Source: Daldinia sp. FL1419 (lineage: Eukaryota > Ascomycota > Sordariomycetes > Xylariales > Hypoxylaceae). Taken from it: DNA of 26,006 nt. This document shows, in pieces, positions 1 to 9,526 of the stretch. The stretch is from the NCBI GenBank assembly GCA_025201765.1, contig MU623621.1, positions 1-26,006 on the forward strand. Reading direction: 5' to 3'. The stretch's first letter is position 1. Every line of letters begins with the position of its first letter. The notes below the pieces were generated by a model. The model had not been told where the DNA came from, searched no databases, and saw only the letters and a list, made by a program, of their open reading frames with translations. Both the position numbers and the translations under genes were made by a program.

Positions 1-344
1 TTTAAATAATATTATTTAATTAAATATAATTAAAATTATATTGAATATATATTTATATAATATAATTAAATTAATATTAATTATATATTTATATTGGAAT
101 ACAATTAAAACTCTTAATTATCATATAATATATAAAGAAAAATTATAATTATAAAATTTAAATTGTTATTATTGTTATTAAAATTCTAAAATAGAACAAT
201 GAGGTTTTTTATGGAATTGTTATAAGGGAGAGAATTTTTCCATGTTATTTTTTAAGCTTACTAATCCAATAGATGGCTTCATTATTTTCTTTTATAAATA
301 ACAAAAGCGTTGCTGCATCGCAAAGAGGTTGTTCCGGGGGAGGA

Positions 345-374
345 AATAATAATAATAATAATAATAATAATAAT
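345..374 (+). repeat. (AAT)10 microsatellite
   Basis: Ten uninterrupted AAT units follow directly after a GC-containing island that ends in GGGGGAGGA. It is a simple-sequence repeat and should be length-polymorphic between strains. Confidence 0.9.
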
Positions 375-1329
375 TTAAATAATTAATTTATTATTATTAT
401 TTTATTATTTAATTATATTTTTATAATATAATTTAATTAAATTAATAATATTAATAAATTAAAGAAATATTAAAAATCAATTATTTATATTAATGATCCT
501 TTTTTTAATTTCTATTATTTTATAAATAATTTTTTCAAAATATTCTAAATAAATCTTAATTAATTATAATATTTAAATATTTAATATAATAAAATTTAAA
601 ATCTCAAATAATATTAAAATTAATTAATATATTTATAAAAAATTATTAATATTAATTTTTAAAAAAGATAATCCATATTATCCTTACTATTATAATATAA
701 TTCTTTTATAATCAATTAAATAACCTTTTATACATATTAATATTTATAAAAATAATTCTATTAATAAATATATAACCAAAATTTTAATTAATTTTTATTA
801 TATAAAAGACTTAATAACATAAACATTTAACTTTCTAAATAAAATTCCTTATAAATTCTATAAAAATCATTTTTAATCATTTAATTCTAAAAATCATATT
901 GGTATATAACCATTTTTTAGATACTATACTTTTCTTAATAAAAATAATTATAATAACTATTTTTATATTATAATTAAATGTAATTTTTAAATTTTTAAAT
1001 TTAAATTTCTTTATATTTAAATTAATTATATTCCTTTTATTTAAGAGGATGTTATTAAAAAGAGTTCTTTGGTTATAAATAAATATAACAATTAAAAATT
1101 AACAAAAAAAATACTTTCTTGTTAAGCATAAAAAAAGAATAATAATATGAAGGTATTACTATATGAATGTAATGGTTTAATTAATAATCAATCTTTATAA
1201 ATATAAAATCCAAAAATAAAATAAAAATAAAATAAAATAGAAACCCAAAATAACAAATAGAAAAAATTTAATTTTATACCTATTTTAATAAACTCTAATA
1301 AACTATCTTTTCATTTAATTATATATTTT

Positions 1330-2200
1330 ATAATAATTCGTAATATATAATTCATTTTTATCCTATTTTTTAATAATTTTTCAAAATTAAATAAATAAAT
1401 AATTATTAATTATATTAATCAACACCTATTCTCTAAACAATATTTTCTCTATAACCTCTAAATTAATCCTTCTAAAAATATTATATATATAACTATCAAG
1501 ATAAACATTTATAATATTTATTTCAATTTTTTTAAAAAAATTCTAACATCTTCAAACCTTTCATAAACAAACTTAAATCTCTCAAAATCACGTAACATAA
1601 ACTCAAACTTCAACTAATTGCAAACTTAGTTCCAAATAATAACTCCATAAATAACAACTTCAATTTAATAATAAAAAAATCTTACTATATAATATTTATA
1701 AAAATACTAATAAAGATATTAAAAAATTAATAAAGGTACTTTATAAGGCAATAATATATTAATTGAATAAGAAATAATTCTTACAAACCTATAAAAACCC
1801 TAAAAAAAATTATTCCATAAAATTAAAAATAATTTTAATTATATAATTACATTATAAAATTTAATATATAATTAAATACAATATAAGACTAACCAATCAA
1901 AAAAGGCTAACATAACTAACCAATTAGAAAAAAATTCATATATTTAGTTAATAAAATATAAATAATTTATAAAACCTTTAAAATCCAAAATATTTTAAAT
2001 TAAAATAATATTTTAATATCTTAAAAAAATAAAGAAAAATAATAAAAATAAAAGAATTTAAATATATAATGTTATTTAAAATTTAAAAATTATAAAATCA
2101 ATTTAAAAAATTAATATATTTAATAAGGTCATTTTTTCTCTATTTATATTAATAATTTTCTAATATAAAACCTTAAGAAAACTTAAGGCATATTATATAG
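1330..2200 (+). repeat. Degraded LTR-like repeat, left copy
   Basis: Read on the plus strand, this segment matches the minus strand of 21045-21827. The clearest blocks are 1366-1455 against 21695-21785, and 1675-2195 against about 21050-21645. Shared anchor words include AAGGCAATAATATATTAATT, TAAATAATTTATAAAA and a terminal TTAAGGCATAT. The left copy carries roughly 170 bp (about 1480-1650) absent from the right copy. The right copy lies just downstream of a Ty3/Gypsy pol remnant, so LTR is the likely identity. No pol remnant could be read beside the left copy, which may be a solo or truncated LTR. Confidence 0.6.
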
Positions 2201-2399
2201 TTTTTATAATTTTTTAATTATATTTTAAAATAAATGCTATAATTCAAAATTCAAAATTCTAAAATAATAAGGGTAAAATTGAAATATATAAATTTTTTGT
2301 TTAAAGATTGTACTTTATTAAATATTAATGTCTTAAAGGTTTATACACCCTTTTAAAAGGCGCAAAGAAGGCAACAAATGTAAAAAAAAAACCCAAAGA

Positions 2400-3697
2400 A
2401 AAAGATGCTAGGATCTTATTAAGGTCTTTTCATTACACTTTCCTGCATTTTAACTGGGGAATAGCAATTATGATATTTTAAATAAGGGATCCACTCCCCC
2501 AAATTCCCAAGGGTTAAGGACCAACCGCCGTTCATAATCATCTCTCTCTAGAACCTAATGCCCAAATCAAACAACCTATTAACCTATCCCCCCCTTTATA
2601 TCGTCATTCTTTTTTTGCCACAACCTTTAACACAAATTCCAATAAGAACAAAATCTATATTATTATTATTTTACCATTATTACGCTTATCAAAAGAAATA
2701 ATATTTATACCTTTTACTTTACTTTACTATTTGTATAATCAAGAGTAAAAATAGAAGAAATATCGGATCGATTAACCTCATTTTCTACCCCTCTTCATTT
2801 CCCATAACCCGTAACTTATATCCTCCTATCTACCGCGTCCCACCCAAACAAGACACACGGGGAGCTCGCAGCTTGTCTTGCTATTCTTGATAAAGAGCAA
2901 AAGTCGCACGCAGTACCTATTTCGCAGTAACTACCAACCTAAAAACAATCACTAATAAAGTCAGCTGTGCTGAGCTGTGTCGATCGCCGGTTCCTCTATA
3001 GTAAGTTAAGAGAAAAAAAAAAAGTAGGATGTACCTGCATCTTTATGTCCATCTCCATTAACCCCCCTTTATCCCATACATACTATAGGTAGCTACCTAC
3101 CTTTATAGGTAGCTATCCCTCCTGCATCCTTTTTCTTAGTCACATAAACCATTATTCATTCAGCTATTATCCTCCCAAAATTTCCCCAAGTATTTTACGT
3201 ATATACATTATTTTTCTCTCGAATTTTACCTTCTTGTCTTCCAATCCTCTCATTCATCATCGAAAATTATTATTGCCTTGCTTACGCAGCACCCACCATT
3301 ATTGCTATTCGTGTCCTCGCTAGATATTAGAGCATAGCCTCATCTTACGTAGTACCTACCACCTATTGCATACATACACCTCTCCTCTCCCTCCTTTAGC
3401 ATCTTGTCATTTTCCAATTTTCCTCTGACAGCAAACTGTCGGCTAATCCGAGCTGGATATGCTAACACCTTGAATTTCTAAAAGTCCAAGATCAATAGTC
3501 AGCAACCCGTATATCCCACGTATATTGCACACATATCCCCAGGTAATACTATAATCAACGTTTTCCTTTACCATAGCCTGAAATTTCCCATATCCAGAAA
3601 TATCTTCCTTATTTTACTGCCATGCATACCTCAGCTATCGAGTCCTTGTGACGTACATTCCACTAGCTTACTTCTACTTTTTGTTACCTTGCGCGCT
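2400..3697 (+). promoter_or_regulatory. Upstream region and pyrimidine-rich leader of the PKA regulatory subunit gene
   Basis: There is no supported gene here. The sequence becomes CT-rich toward the start codon, as is common in leaders of highly regulated fungal genes. It has the 14-bp perfect palindrome TAGGTAGCTACCTA at about 3086 followed by a second TATAGGTAGCTA, and several short upstream ATG frames. The transcription start is not visible, so the split between promoter and 5' UTR is unknown. Confidence 0.45.
3622..3651 (+). promoter_or_regulatory. Upstream ORF (9 codons plus stop) before the PKA-R start
   Basis: ATG CAT ACC ends at TGA (3649-3651), 46 bases before the chosen start at 3698. 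The stop codon is also the first half of a TGACGTA word (3649-3655) that resembles a CRE/ATF half-site. A shorter four-codon ATG frame lies near 3458. Whether either is in the transcript depends on an unknown start site. Confidence 0.35.
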
Positions 3698-5152
3698 ATG
3701 TCTTGGCTTGTCGCTTACCAAATGGAAATAGAAACTCTTGAAAATCAAGTTCGGCTGAAGAACCCGCCCGATTTTTTTCAATTCTGCTCCGATTATTTTC
3801 TTCGTCGTCTCGCTGACGAACGCGCCACTTATCTTAAAACACGAAGCGCTTCGTCATTTCATAGAAATAGCGTCATGTCGGGAACGACCTTCACGAGCCC
3901 TTTTGCGGCAAACTCTAACCCTTTCGGAAACGATGGGTCTAAGTCCGAGTCTGGCAGAAGCACACCTCCAGGTTTATTAAACGTAGTCGAGGAAGACGAG
4001 AACGATACTATCACTTCGCCCACAACGCCGAATTTAAGACCAAGCACCTTTATTAACCCCATACCCGCTGCTTCCTTCCAAGGCCCCTTTGGTGGCTCCT
4101 TGGACGGGTCGCTAGATGGACCCCCATCCACGATTAGGACGCCGCCAAATCCTGACAGTTACCCAGCCCAATACAACTTTGGTCGTCGTACCTCAGTTTC
4201 CGCCGAATCCCTGAAACCGGTAGCAGATGTTAACGATAACTGGACCCCTCCATCATACCCCAAAACCGCCGAGCAGCTAGAGAGATTGAAGAAAGCTATC
4301 GAAGGAAACTTCCTATTTAGTCACATGGATGATGAACAAAATGCTCAGATTTTGGGTGCTCTACAAGAAAAGCCAATCCCGGCTAAGGATATCAAAGTAT
4401 GTACCGTTTCCTTTGAGTACCTACTTTAAAGCCTAACGCTGGTATAGGTCATTATCCAAGGCGATGCGGGTGATTACTTTTATATCGTCGAGAGGGGCTC
4501 TTTCGATGTATACGTCAACAGTGCGGGCTCACTCCAGCCTGGCCCTGACGGTATGGGTAGCAAAGTAGGAACTATACGTGCCGGGGGCTCCTTTGGCGAA
4601 TTGGCTTTAATGTACAATGCGCCAAGAGCTGCTACCGTTATTTCAGCCGAGCCTGGTTGCACGTTATGGGCACTTGATCGCGTTACATTCCGTCGGATTC
4701 TCATGGAGTCCACGTTCGCACGCAGGCGATTATATGAAAGTTTCCTTGAAGAAGTACCGCTCCTGTCTTCTCTTACCCCCTACGAAAGGTCGAAGATCGC
4801 CGACGCGCTAGAGACGAAAAAATTCCCACCGGGTTACATAATCATCAGGCAAGGAGATATCGGTGATTCATTTTTCCTTCTAGAAGATGGTGAGGCGGAT
4901 GCTTTCAAGGATGGCGGATCAGGATCAGTGAAACACTATAAGAAAGGTGACTTTTTCGGTGAGCTTGCACTCTTGGATGACAAGCCTCGTGCTGCAGACG
5001 TCATCAGTGCCACTGAGGTCAAAGTTGCGACTTTGGGCAAGAGCGCGTTTCAGAGATTACTTGGACCCGTTGAGGGTATCATGAGGAGGACCAAGTACGT
5101 GGGTGTCAAGTCAGGGGTTGAAGATGTTGACCCCCTGCATGCGACATATTAG
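3698..5152 (+). CDS. pkaR: cAMP-dependent protein kinase regulatory subunit
   Basis: This is the cytosolic subunit that binds and inhibits the PKA catalytic subunit and releases it on cAMP binding. Exons 3698-4396 and 4448-5152 join in phase 0 across a 51-bp intron (GTATGT..TATAG, branch CTAAC at 4433) and give 467 residues, a normal length. Residues about 5-45 resemble the docking/dimerisation domain (FFQFCSDYFLRRL). A disordered Ser/Pro/Asn-rich linker follows. The inhibitor site is RRTSV at 163-167, with a phosphorylatable serine. Two cyclic-nucleotide-binding domains follow, with phosphate-binding cassettes FGELALMYNAPRAATV (282-297) and FGELALLDDKPRAADV (403-418). Both keep the Glu and Arg that hold cAMP. 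The second cassette has Asp where Thr/Ser is usual. The start at 3698 keeps the whole dimerisation helix; an in-frame ATG at 3722 is the alternative. The frame continues upstream to 3689 only through a TTG. Confidence 0.95.
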
Positions 5153-5501
5153 TCAACTGTGCATTTACAATGTGACAGGCAGTGGAGAATTAGACATAAC
5201 ACTCCAGGAAAGGTGGGGTAGTTTAGATCACGGATGGCAGCATTCATTTTTGGAGGAGGCGTTCTCGGAATTACCCTCGTTTTTCCGTACTAAATAGGAC
5301 TTATGGTAACTATTGATACCGCAGTTAGAGACATTTTTTATCTACAGGGACTAGTTGCACTCGGAACTCGAGCTGAGCTGATGCTGTGATTCTTTAATAA
5401 CCCGGTGCTGTTTCCTTTAATGTCAACCACAGCGCCCAAGTACTCAGGATCATTCCCTTATCTTCCTTTATTCTATATAACCCTAAACCAATGCGATGTG
5501 T
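5153..5501. other. Convergent spacer between the PKA-R and SPF27 genes
   Basis: These 349 bases separate the stop codons of two genes that face each other, so they must hold both 3' UTRs and poly(A) sites. AT-rich stretches near 5325-5345 and 5390-5400 could serve as polyadenylation signals, but none is distinctive. No coding evidence was seen. Confidence 0.5.
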
Positions 5502-6187
5502 TCACTCGCTCCTTTGCTTCTCGAGGACCTGCTGTCTCAATCCTTCCGTAGCAATTTCTGTCTCAAGCACCCTGCCAACGCCTCGTTTCCATGTTTCGTC
5601 CAAACCCTTTAGTTCGCCGCCGACCTCGTCTTGGATGCGCTTCCGCTGAATATTAACGACATCGATCTCCTTCTTGGCGGTCTCAAGTTCACGCTCGAGT
5701 TCCCGCAACTCGGCTTCTAGTTGCCAGTTCCCAACGAGCCAAGCATTTTTACCAAAGGTATCGAGGAGCTGGAGATGCGTATGTCGGGAAGAGAGGTAAG
5801 TGGCAGCCGTATAGGCGCGCGAGAGCTCGTTCTGGAGCTCGGCGGGGTTGGAGGAGACGTCAGAGGAACCAGGGGCTTCGTACCGCGAGAGATCGATTGC
5901 GCGGAGGGGTTTCCTAGTAGCGATTCGCTCTAGTTCAGCGATCATGAGAGGGCTGAAAGAGGGTTCGGGGAGAGGGGGAAGACGAGATATCAGGACCAAG
6001 TCAGGACTAGGTTTCTGTTCGACAGCTATGAGGGATTCGGCAGCTGCGCGCTCAGCGGGTGTAGGTTCGGGGTCGACATCTGTGGTTTGTTAGTTCATAA
6101 ATAACTACCAAGAGTACTAGCATAGGGAAAATAGAGAGCTTTACAAGGGAGAGATTCATGAACTGTTGCCCGAACGGAGGAAGACAT
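5502..6187 (-). CDS. cwf7: Pre-mRNA-splicing factor SPF27/BCAS2/Cwf7 family
   Basis: This family is a core coiled-coil subunit of the Prp19 (NineTeen) complex, which activates the nuclear spliceosome. On the minus strand, exon 1 (6187-6145) is only 43 bases and exon 2 is 6079-5502. The 65-bp intron starts GTAAAG, ends ACAG and has CTAAC at 6093-6089. The joined protein has 206 residues, the usual family size. The split Tyr codon restores the N-terminal LPYVDPEPTPAERAAAESLI motif of the family. The middle (SPLMIAELERIA, DLSRYE) and the C-terminal heptad-rich helix from about 135 to 204 fit the BCAS2 fold. Exon 2 alone opens without an ATG, which is why the small first exon is needed. The gene converges with PKA-R and diverges from the ceramidase gene; no functional link is implied. 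Confidence 0.9.
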
Positions 6188-6858
6188 GGCGGATATCGTC
6201 ACTAATTGAATGCCGCGAGTAAGACGTAAAAGGACGCGATCGCGAATGGGAATTTTGATTGTCGTTATCGTTATCAAAGCTTTCAAGTACATATATGTAC
6301 GATAACATACTGGCAGTTGCCAGCAGCTGTTCGTAAGGTTGGCATATTCAGGGGAACACGGGAAGCGGCAGAGGGCGGAGGCGTCACAATAGGGTACCCC
6401 GAATAGTCTAGGGTGGGGTTTCGCGGCAGGGGTATAGCTTTTTCGTACGTGACTAGATGACGTATATTCGCCGTAAGTAGGGGGTAGGATGTAGGATGCA
6501 TTACCGTTTGCGCCTTCGCGACGAGTTTTCATGCTTCAAAAAATACTAGAATCATTCAATTCGGATTTAAGTTTATACAACGCCTTTAATTTTCGATATG
6601 CCGTGCATTCATTAGTTTCGAGTCGTATTAGTTAGCCGAGGAATTTAAGAACGCTTCTTGGGATGTTTTCGTTAGTTATAGGACTTGATTCTAACCCGTC
6701 GCCCCATGTTCTTCGGTTTGCCGTGGTTAATGACTCACTCACCAGTCCTTGGGTAATCCATTCTGACCAGACATACTTGGTATCGTCCAACATAACTATT
6801 CAAAGAATAAACTATTGGCTATTTGACATTGTATTATATGGAGGAAGCGATAACCAAA
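6188..6858. promoter_or_regulatory. Shared divergent promoter region (SPF27 / ceramidase)
   Basis: About 670 bases separate the two divergent start codons, so both promoters lie here. Open frames inside it on the minus strand do not look like conserved proteins. A TGACGTA word is present at 6458-6464. An ATG at 6663 opens a 69-codon frame ending at 6872, overlapping both possible ceramidase starts in another frame; it matters only if transcription begins upstream of it. Confidence 0.5.
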
Positions 6859-9526
6859 ATGCCCCGCCATAGCGAGAAAGAAGGAGATGTCTCCCCTTTA
6901 CTTTCGGGGTCCCAACGAGATCACGATAGCGACAGCAGCGCCCGAGAGAGTCGAATATTTAAATTCTTCAGATTATCTTTACTGTTCGCGGTACTTGTCT
7001 GGTTAGCATGCCTCTCACCGGAACTCTCTACGCAGAGCATTAAGTTATGGCCGTCTTATTCAGAAGAGAGCGAGGAGGCGGAATCGTATCGGCAAGACGA
7101 TGAATATCTTATTGGAGTTGGAAAGGCTGATATTACCGGGTGAGCGCTTATAAATGAGAAATCACCGTCGACACTCTGCTTATACTTCATGAACGATAGC
7201 CCCTGCGTCGAGATCAACTTAATGGGATATGCCGACCCCCATCAGATTGGAACGGGTTTGCGACAACGTCTCCATTCCCGCGCATTTATCGTAGCAGACT
7301 CTTCCAACCCATCCGATAGATTCGTATATCTCATTCTGGACACTCAGTCCGGCGACACGGCTGTCAGATATGGCATTTTATCAGGATTGCAAGCATTTGG
7401 CCCCGAATATGAGGTTTACAGCCATCATAATTTGGCTGTGACAGGTACCCATTCACACTCAGGCCCCGGTGCTTGGCTCAATTACCTGTTACCTCAGATT
7501 ACGAGTAAGGGCTTCGACCAGCAGAGTTATCGGGCTATAGTAGATGGTGCTCTCTTATCTATTCGCCGTGCGCATGAAAGTCTCACTCCTGGCCATCTTA
7601 CCGTAGGATCTACCAAGGTCTTCAGGGCCAATATAAATAGAAGCCTATTCGCATATCTCGCAAACCCGGAAGAAGAACGTGCAGAGTACAACATTAGTTC
7701 GGAAGATGATGGATCCGTAGAAAAGGATCTCATTATGCTGAAGTTCCAACGGACTTCAGACGGTAAAAATATCGGCGTACTGACGTGGTTCCCTACTCAC
7801 GGTACCTCGGTGCTCGGCAATAACACATTGATATCAGGTGATAACAAAGGAGTAGCGGCGTATTTGTTCGAGCAGAGTGCTGCGGATGACGAGACTGCCT
7901 CCGAAGGATTCGTCGCTGGTTTTTCTCAGGCTAACGTTGGCGACACTAGTCCCAACGTTCTTGGAGCGTGGTGTGAAGACGGCTCGGGACAAATGTGCAG
8001 TTTTGAGAACAGCACCTGCGGTGATGGCAGATCACAGCATTGCCATGCCAGGGGTCCTTTATTCACGGTCAACGACGAAGGCACATCTTCATGCTTCGAG
8101 GTTGGGAGACGCCAATTTGAACCTGCGAGAAAGCTCTACAGCCAACTTAACCAGAAACCTGCCCCCATTCGTGGGGGCTGGGTAAAATCGTTTCACATAT
8201 TTCACAATATGTCTAATCATCATTTTCAACTCCCCAATGGAACAGAAGTCAAGACGTGTCCTGCCGCATTGGGTTACTCTTTTGCGGCCGGTACCTCTGA
8301 CGGACCTGGGGCTTTCGACTTCACCCAACATGGCAGCAACGCTTCTAATACCTCCCCGGTTTGGCGTGTTGTAAGCGGCATGCTCAAGAATCCTACAGAA
8401 GAACAAATTGCATGTCACTCCCCGAAACCTATTTTGCTGGACGTGGGCGAGGTATCCAGTCCGTATCAATGGACACCAAATGTTGTTGATGTACAAGTCT
8501 TCCGCGTCGGTCAGTTGGCTATCATTGTCAGTCCGGGAGAAGCAACAACCATGGCCGGGCGACGCTGGAAAAATGCAGTCAGCAACGAGATCAGGGCTTT
8601 GTTTACAGAGGAAGCTCAATCCGCTCCCCCTATTGTTGTTCTCGGTGGGCCTGCAAATAGCTATACACATTATATCACCACGGAAGAGGAGTACGGGTAA
8701 GTATGAGTTCGTCTCTTTACACGCGGCAATCCGTTACAGCTTTCACCTTTTTTTTTTTTTTCTTGGTAACCTAGTAGCTACTGTAACAGTATCGTGGCCC
8801 TTACGTAGATCACATCGTCATTCTATCATACCACCAGGATTTATTCTTGTAGAGACACCATCTCCTTACTTTTTCTTCCACCAATTTAACTTTGCTGCAA
8901 TGCACGGCATTACCATACAGGAGTCAATAGGGCTTACGATCTAAAACAGGATTCAACGGTACGAGGGTGCAAGCACATTATACGGGCCGCACACTTTAGC
9001 GGCTTACATCAACGTCACTCTCTCCTGGATACCATCCCTTAGTTCGTCGGCAAGCAGCCGGCCACCCAGGGGTCCAGAGCCACCAGACAATAGCAATCGC
9101 AGCCTTAGCTTTATACCCCACGTCATTCATGATTCGCCGCCTCTGTTTCGAAGTTTCGGCGATGTCAAACAGGATGTCGAGGAGAGATACCAAAAAGGTG
9201 CACGAGTGACTACAACATTTGTTGGGGCTAACCCGAGGAACAACCTCCGACTGGAGCGGAGTTATGCTGTCGTGGAAAAGTCCATTGGTGGAGAATGGAA
9301 AGTGGTCCGTGACGACAACGACTGGCACCTAGTGTTCCGATGGCGCCGCACTAGCGAGCTCTTGGGGACCAGTGAAGTTGAAATAATATGGGAGACGGCG
9401 GACCCGTGGGCAGAGCCGGGAAGCTACCGGATCCGGTATTTTGGTGATGCCAAGAGCTTGGCGGGGAAGATCACCGAGTTCGAGGGTCTGAGTGGTGAAT
9501 TTGAACTTGTCGATGGCGATCTATGA
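6859..9526 (+). CDS. Neutral ceramidase with N-terminal membrane anchor
   Basis: The enzyme is a zinc amidase that hydrolyses ceramide to sphingoid base and fatty acid in the secretory pathway or at the cell surface. Exons are 6859-7139, 7200-8696 and 8950-9526, giving 784 residues; introns are 60 bp and 253 bp. The second join gives EYG-IQRYEGAS, the conserved family sequence. Zinc ligands by family analogy are His178 in GTHSHSGPG, His294 in FPTHGTS, Glu541 in SPGEATTMAGRR and a Tyr near 582 in NSYTHYITTEEEY. The nucleophile is Ser344 in NVGDTSPN. The C-terminal third forms the usual Ig-like domain. Residues about 34-53 (FKFFRLSLLFAVLVWLACLS) are a hydrophobic segment after a charged 33-residue tail, so a signal anchor (type II) is inferred. 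The 6859 ATG has A at -3; an in-frame ATG at 6838 would add seven residues. Confidence 0.93.

Larger units (their letters stand above)
1..2350. other. AT-rich, RIP-like block, left edge
   Basis: The stretch is almost entirely A and T, rich in TpA and nearly free of CpG, with no long open frame on either strand. This is the composition left by repeat-induced point mutation in ascomycetes. It contains an LTR-like segment (about 1330-2200) and a small island with normal composition (about 200-345). I could not identify coding remnants in 375-1330. Composition changes gradually between about 2340 and 2560 into the gene island. RIP is inferred from composition and from the homologous repeats; no index was computed. 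Confidence 0.75.

Noticed and set aside
1..2350. Mitochondrial or plasmid origin of the AT-rich DNA
   Set aside because: There are no mitochondrial genes, tRNAs or group I intron features, and homologous sequence occurs beside a nuclear Gypsy remnant on the right.
3081..3118. TAGGTAGCTACCTA palindrome as an operator
   Set aside because: TAGGTA/TACCTA strings recur as low-complexity sequence in the spacers here, so a specific binding site cannot be claimed.
6095..6532. 145-codon minus-strand frame upstream of SPF27
   Set aside because: It runs through the SPF27 first exon and intron in a way that ignores the well-supported splice sites and shows no family motif. The 43-base first exon at 6187-6145 is the only part used.
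8089..8944. Open frames overlapping ceramidase exon 2 and intron 2 (minus 8670-8089, plus 8408-8944)
   Set aside because: They are shadows of a strongly conserved coding exon and carry no recognisable domain; the plus frame ends just before the exon 3 acceptor.
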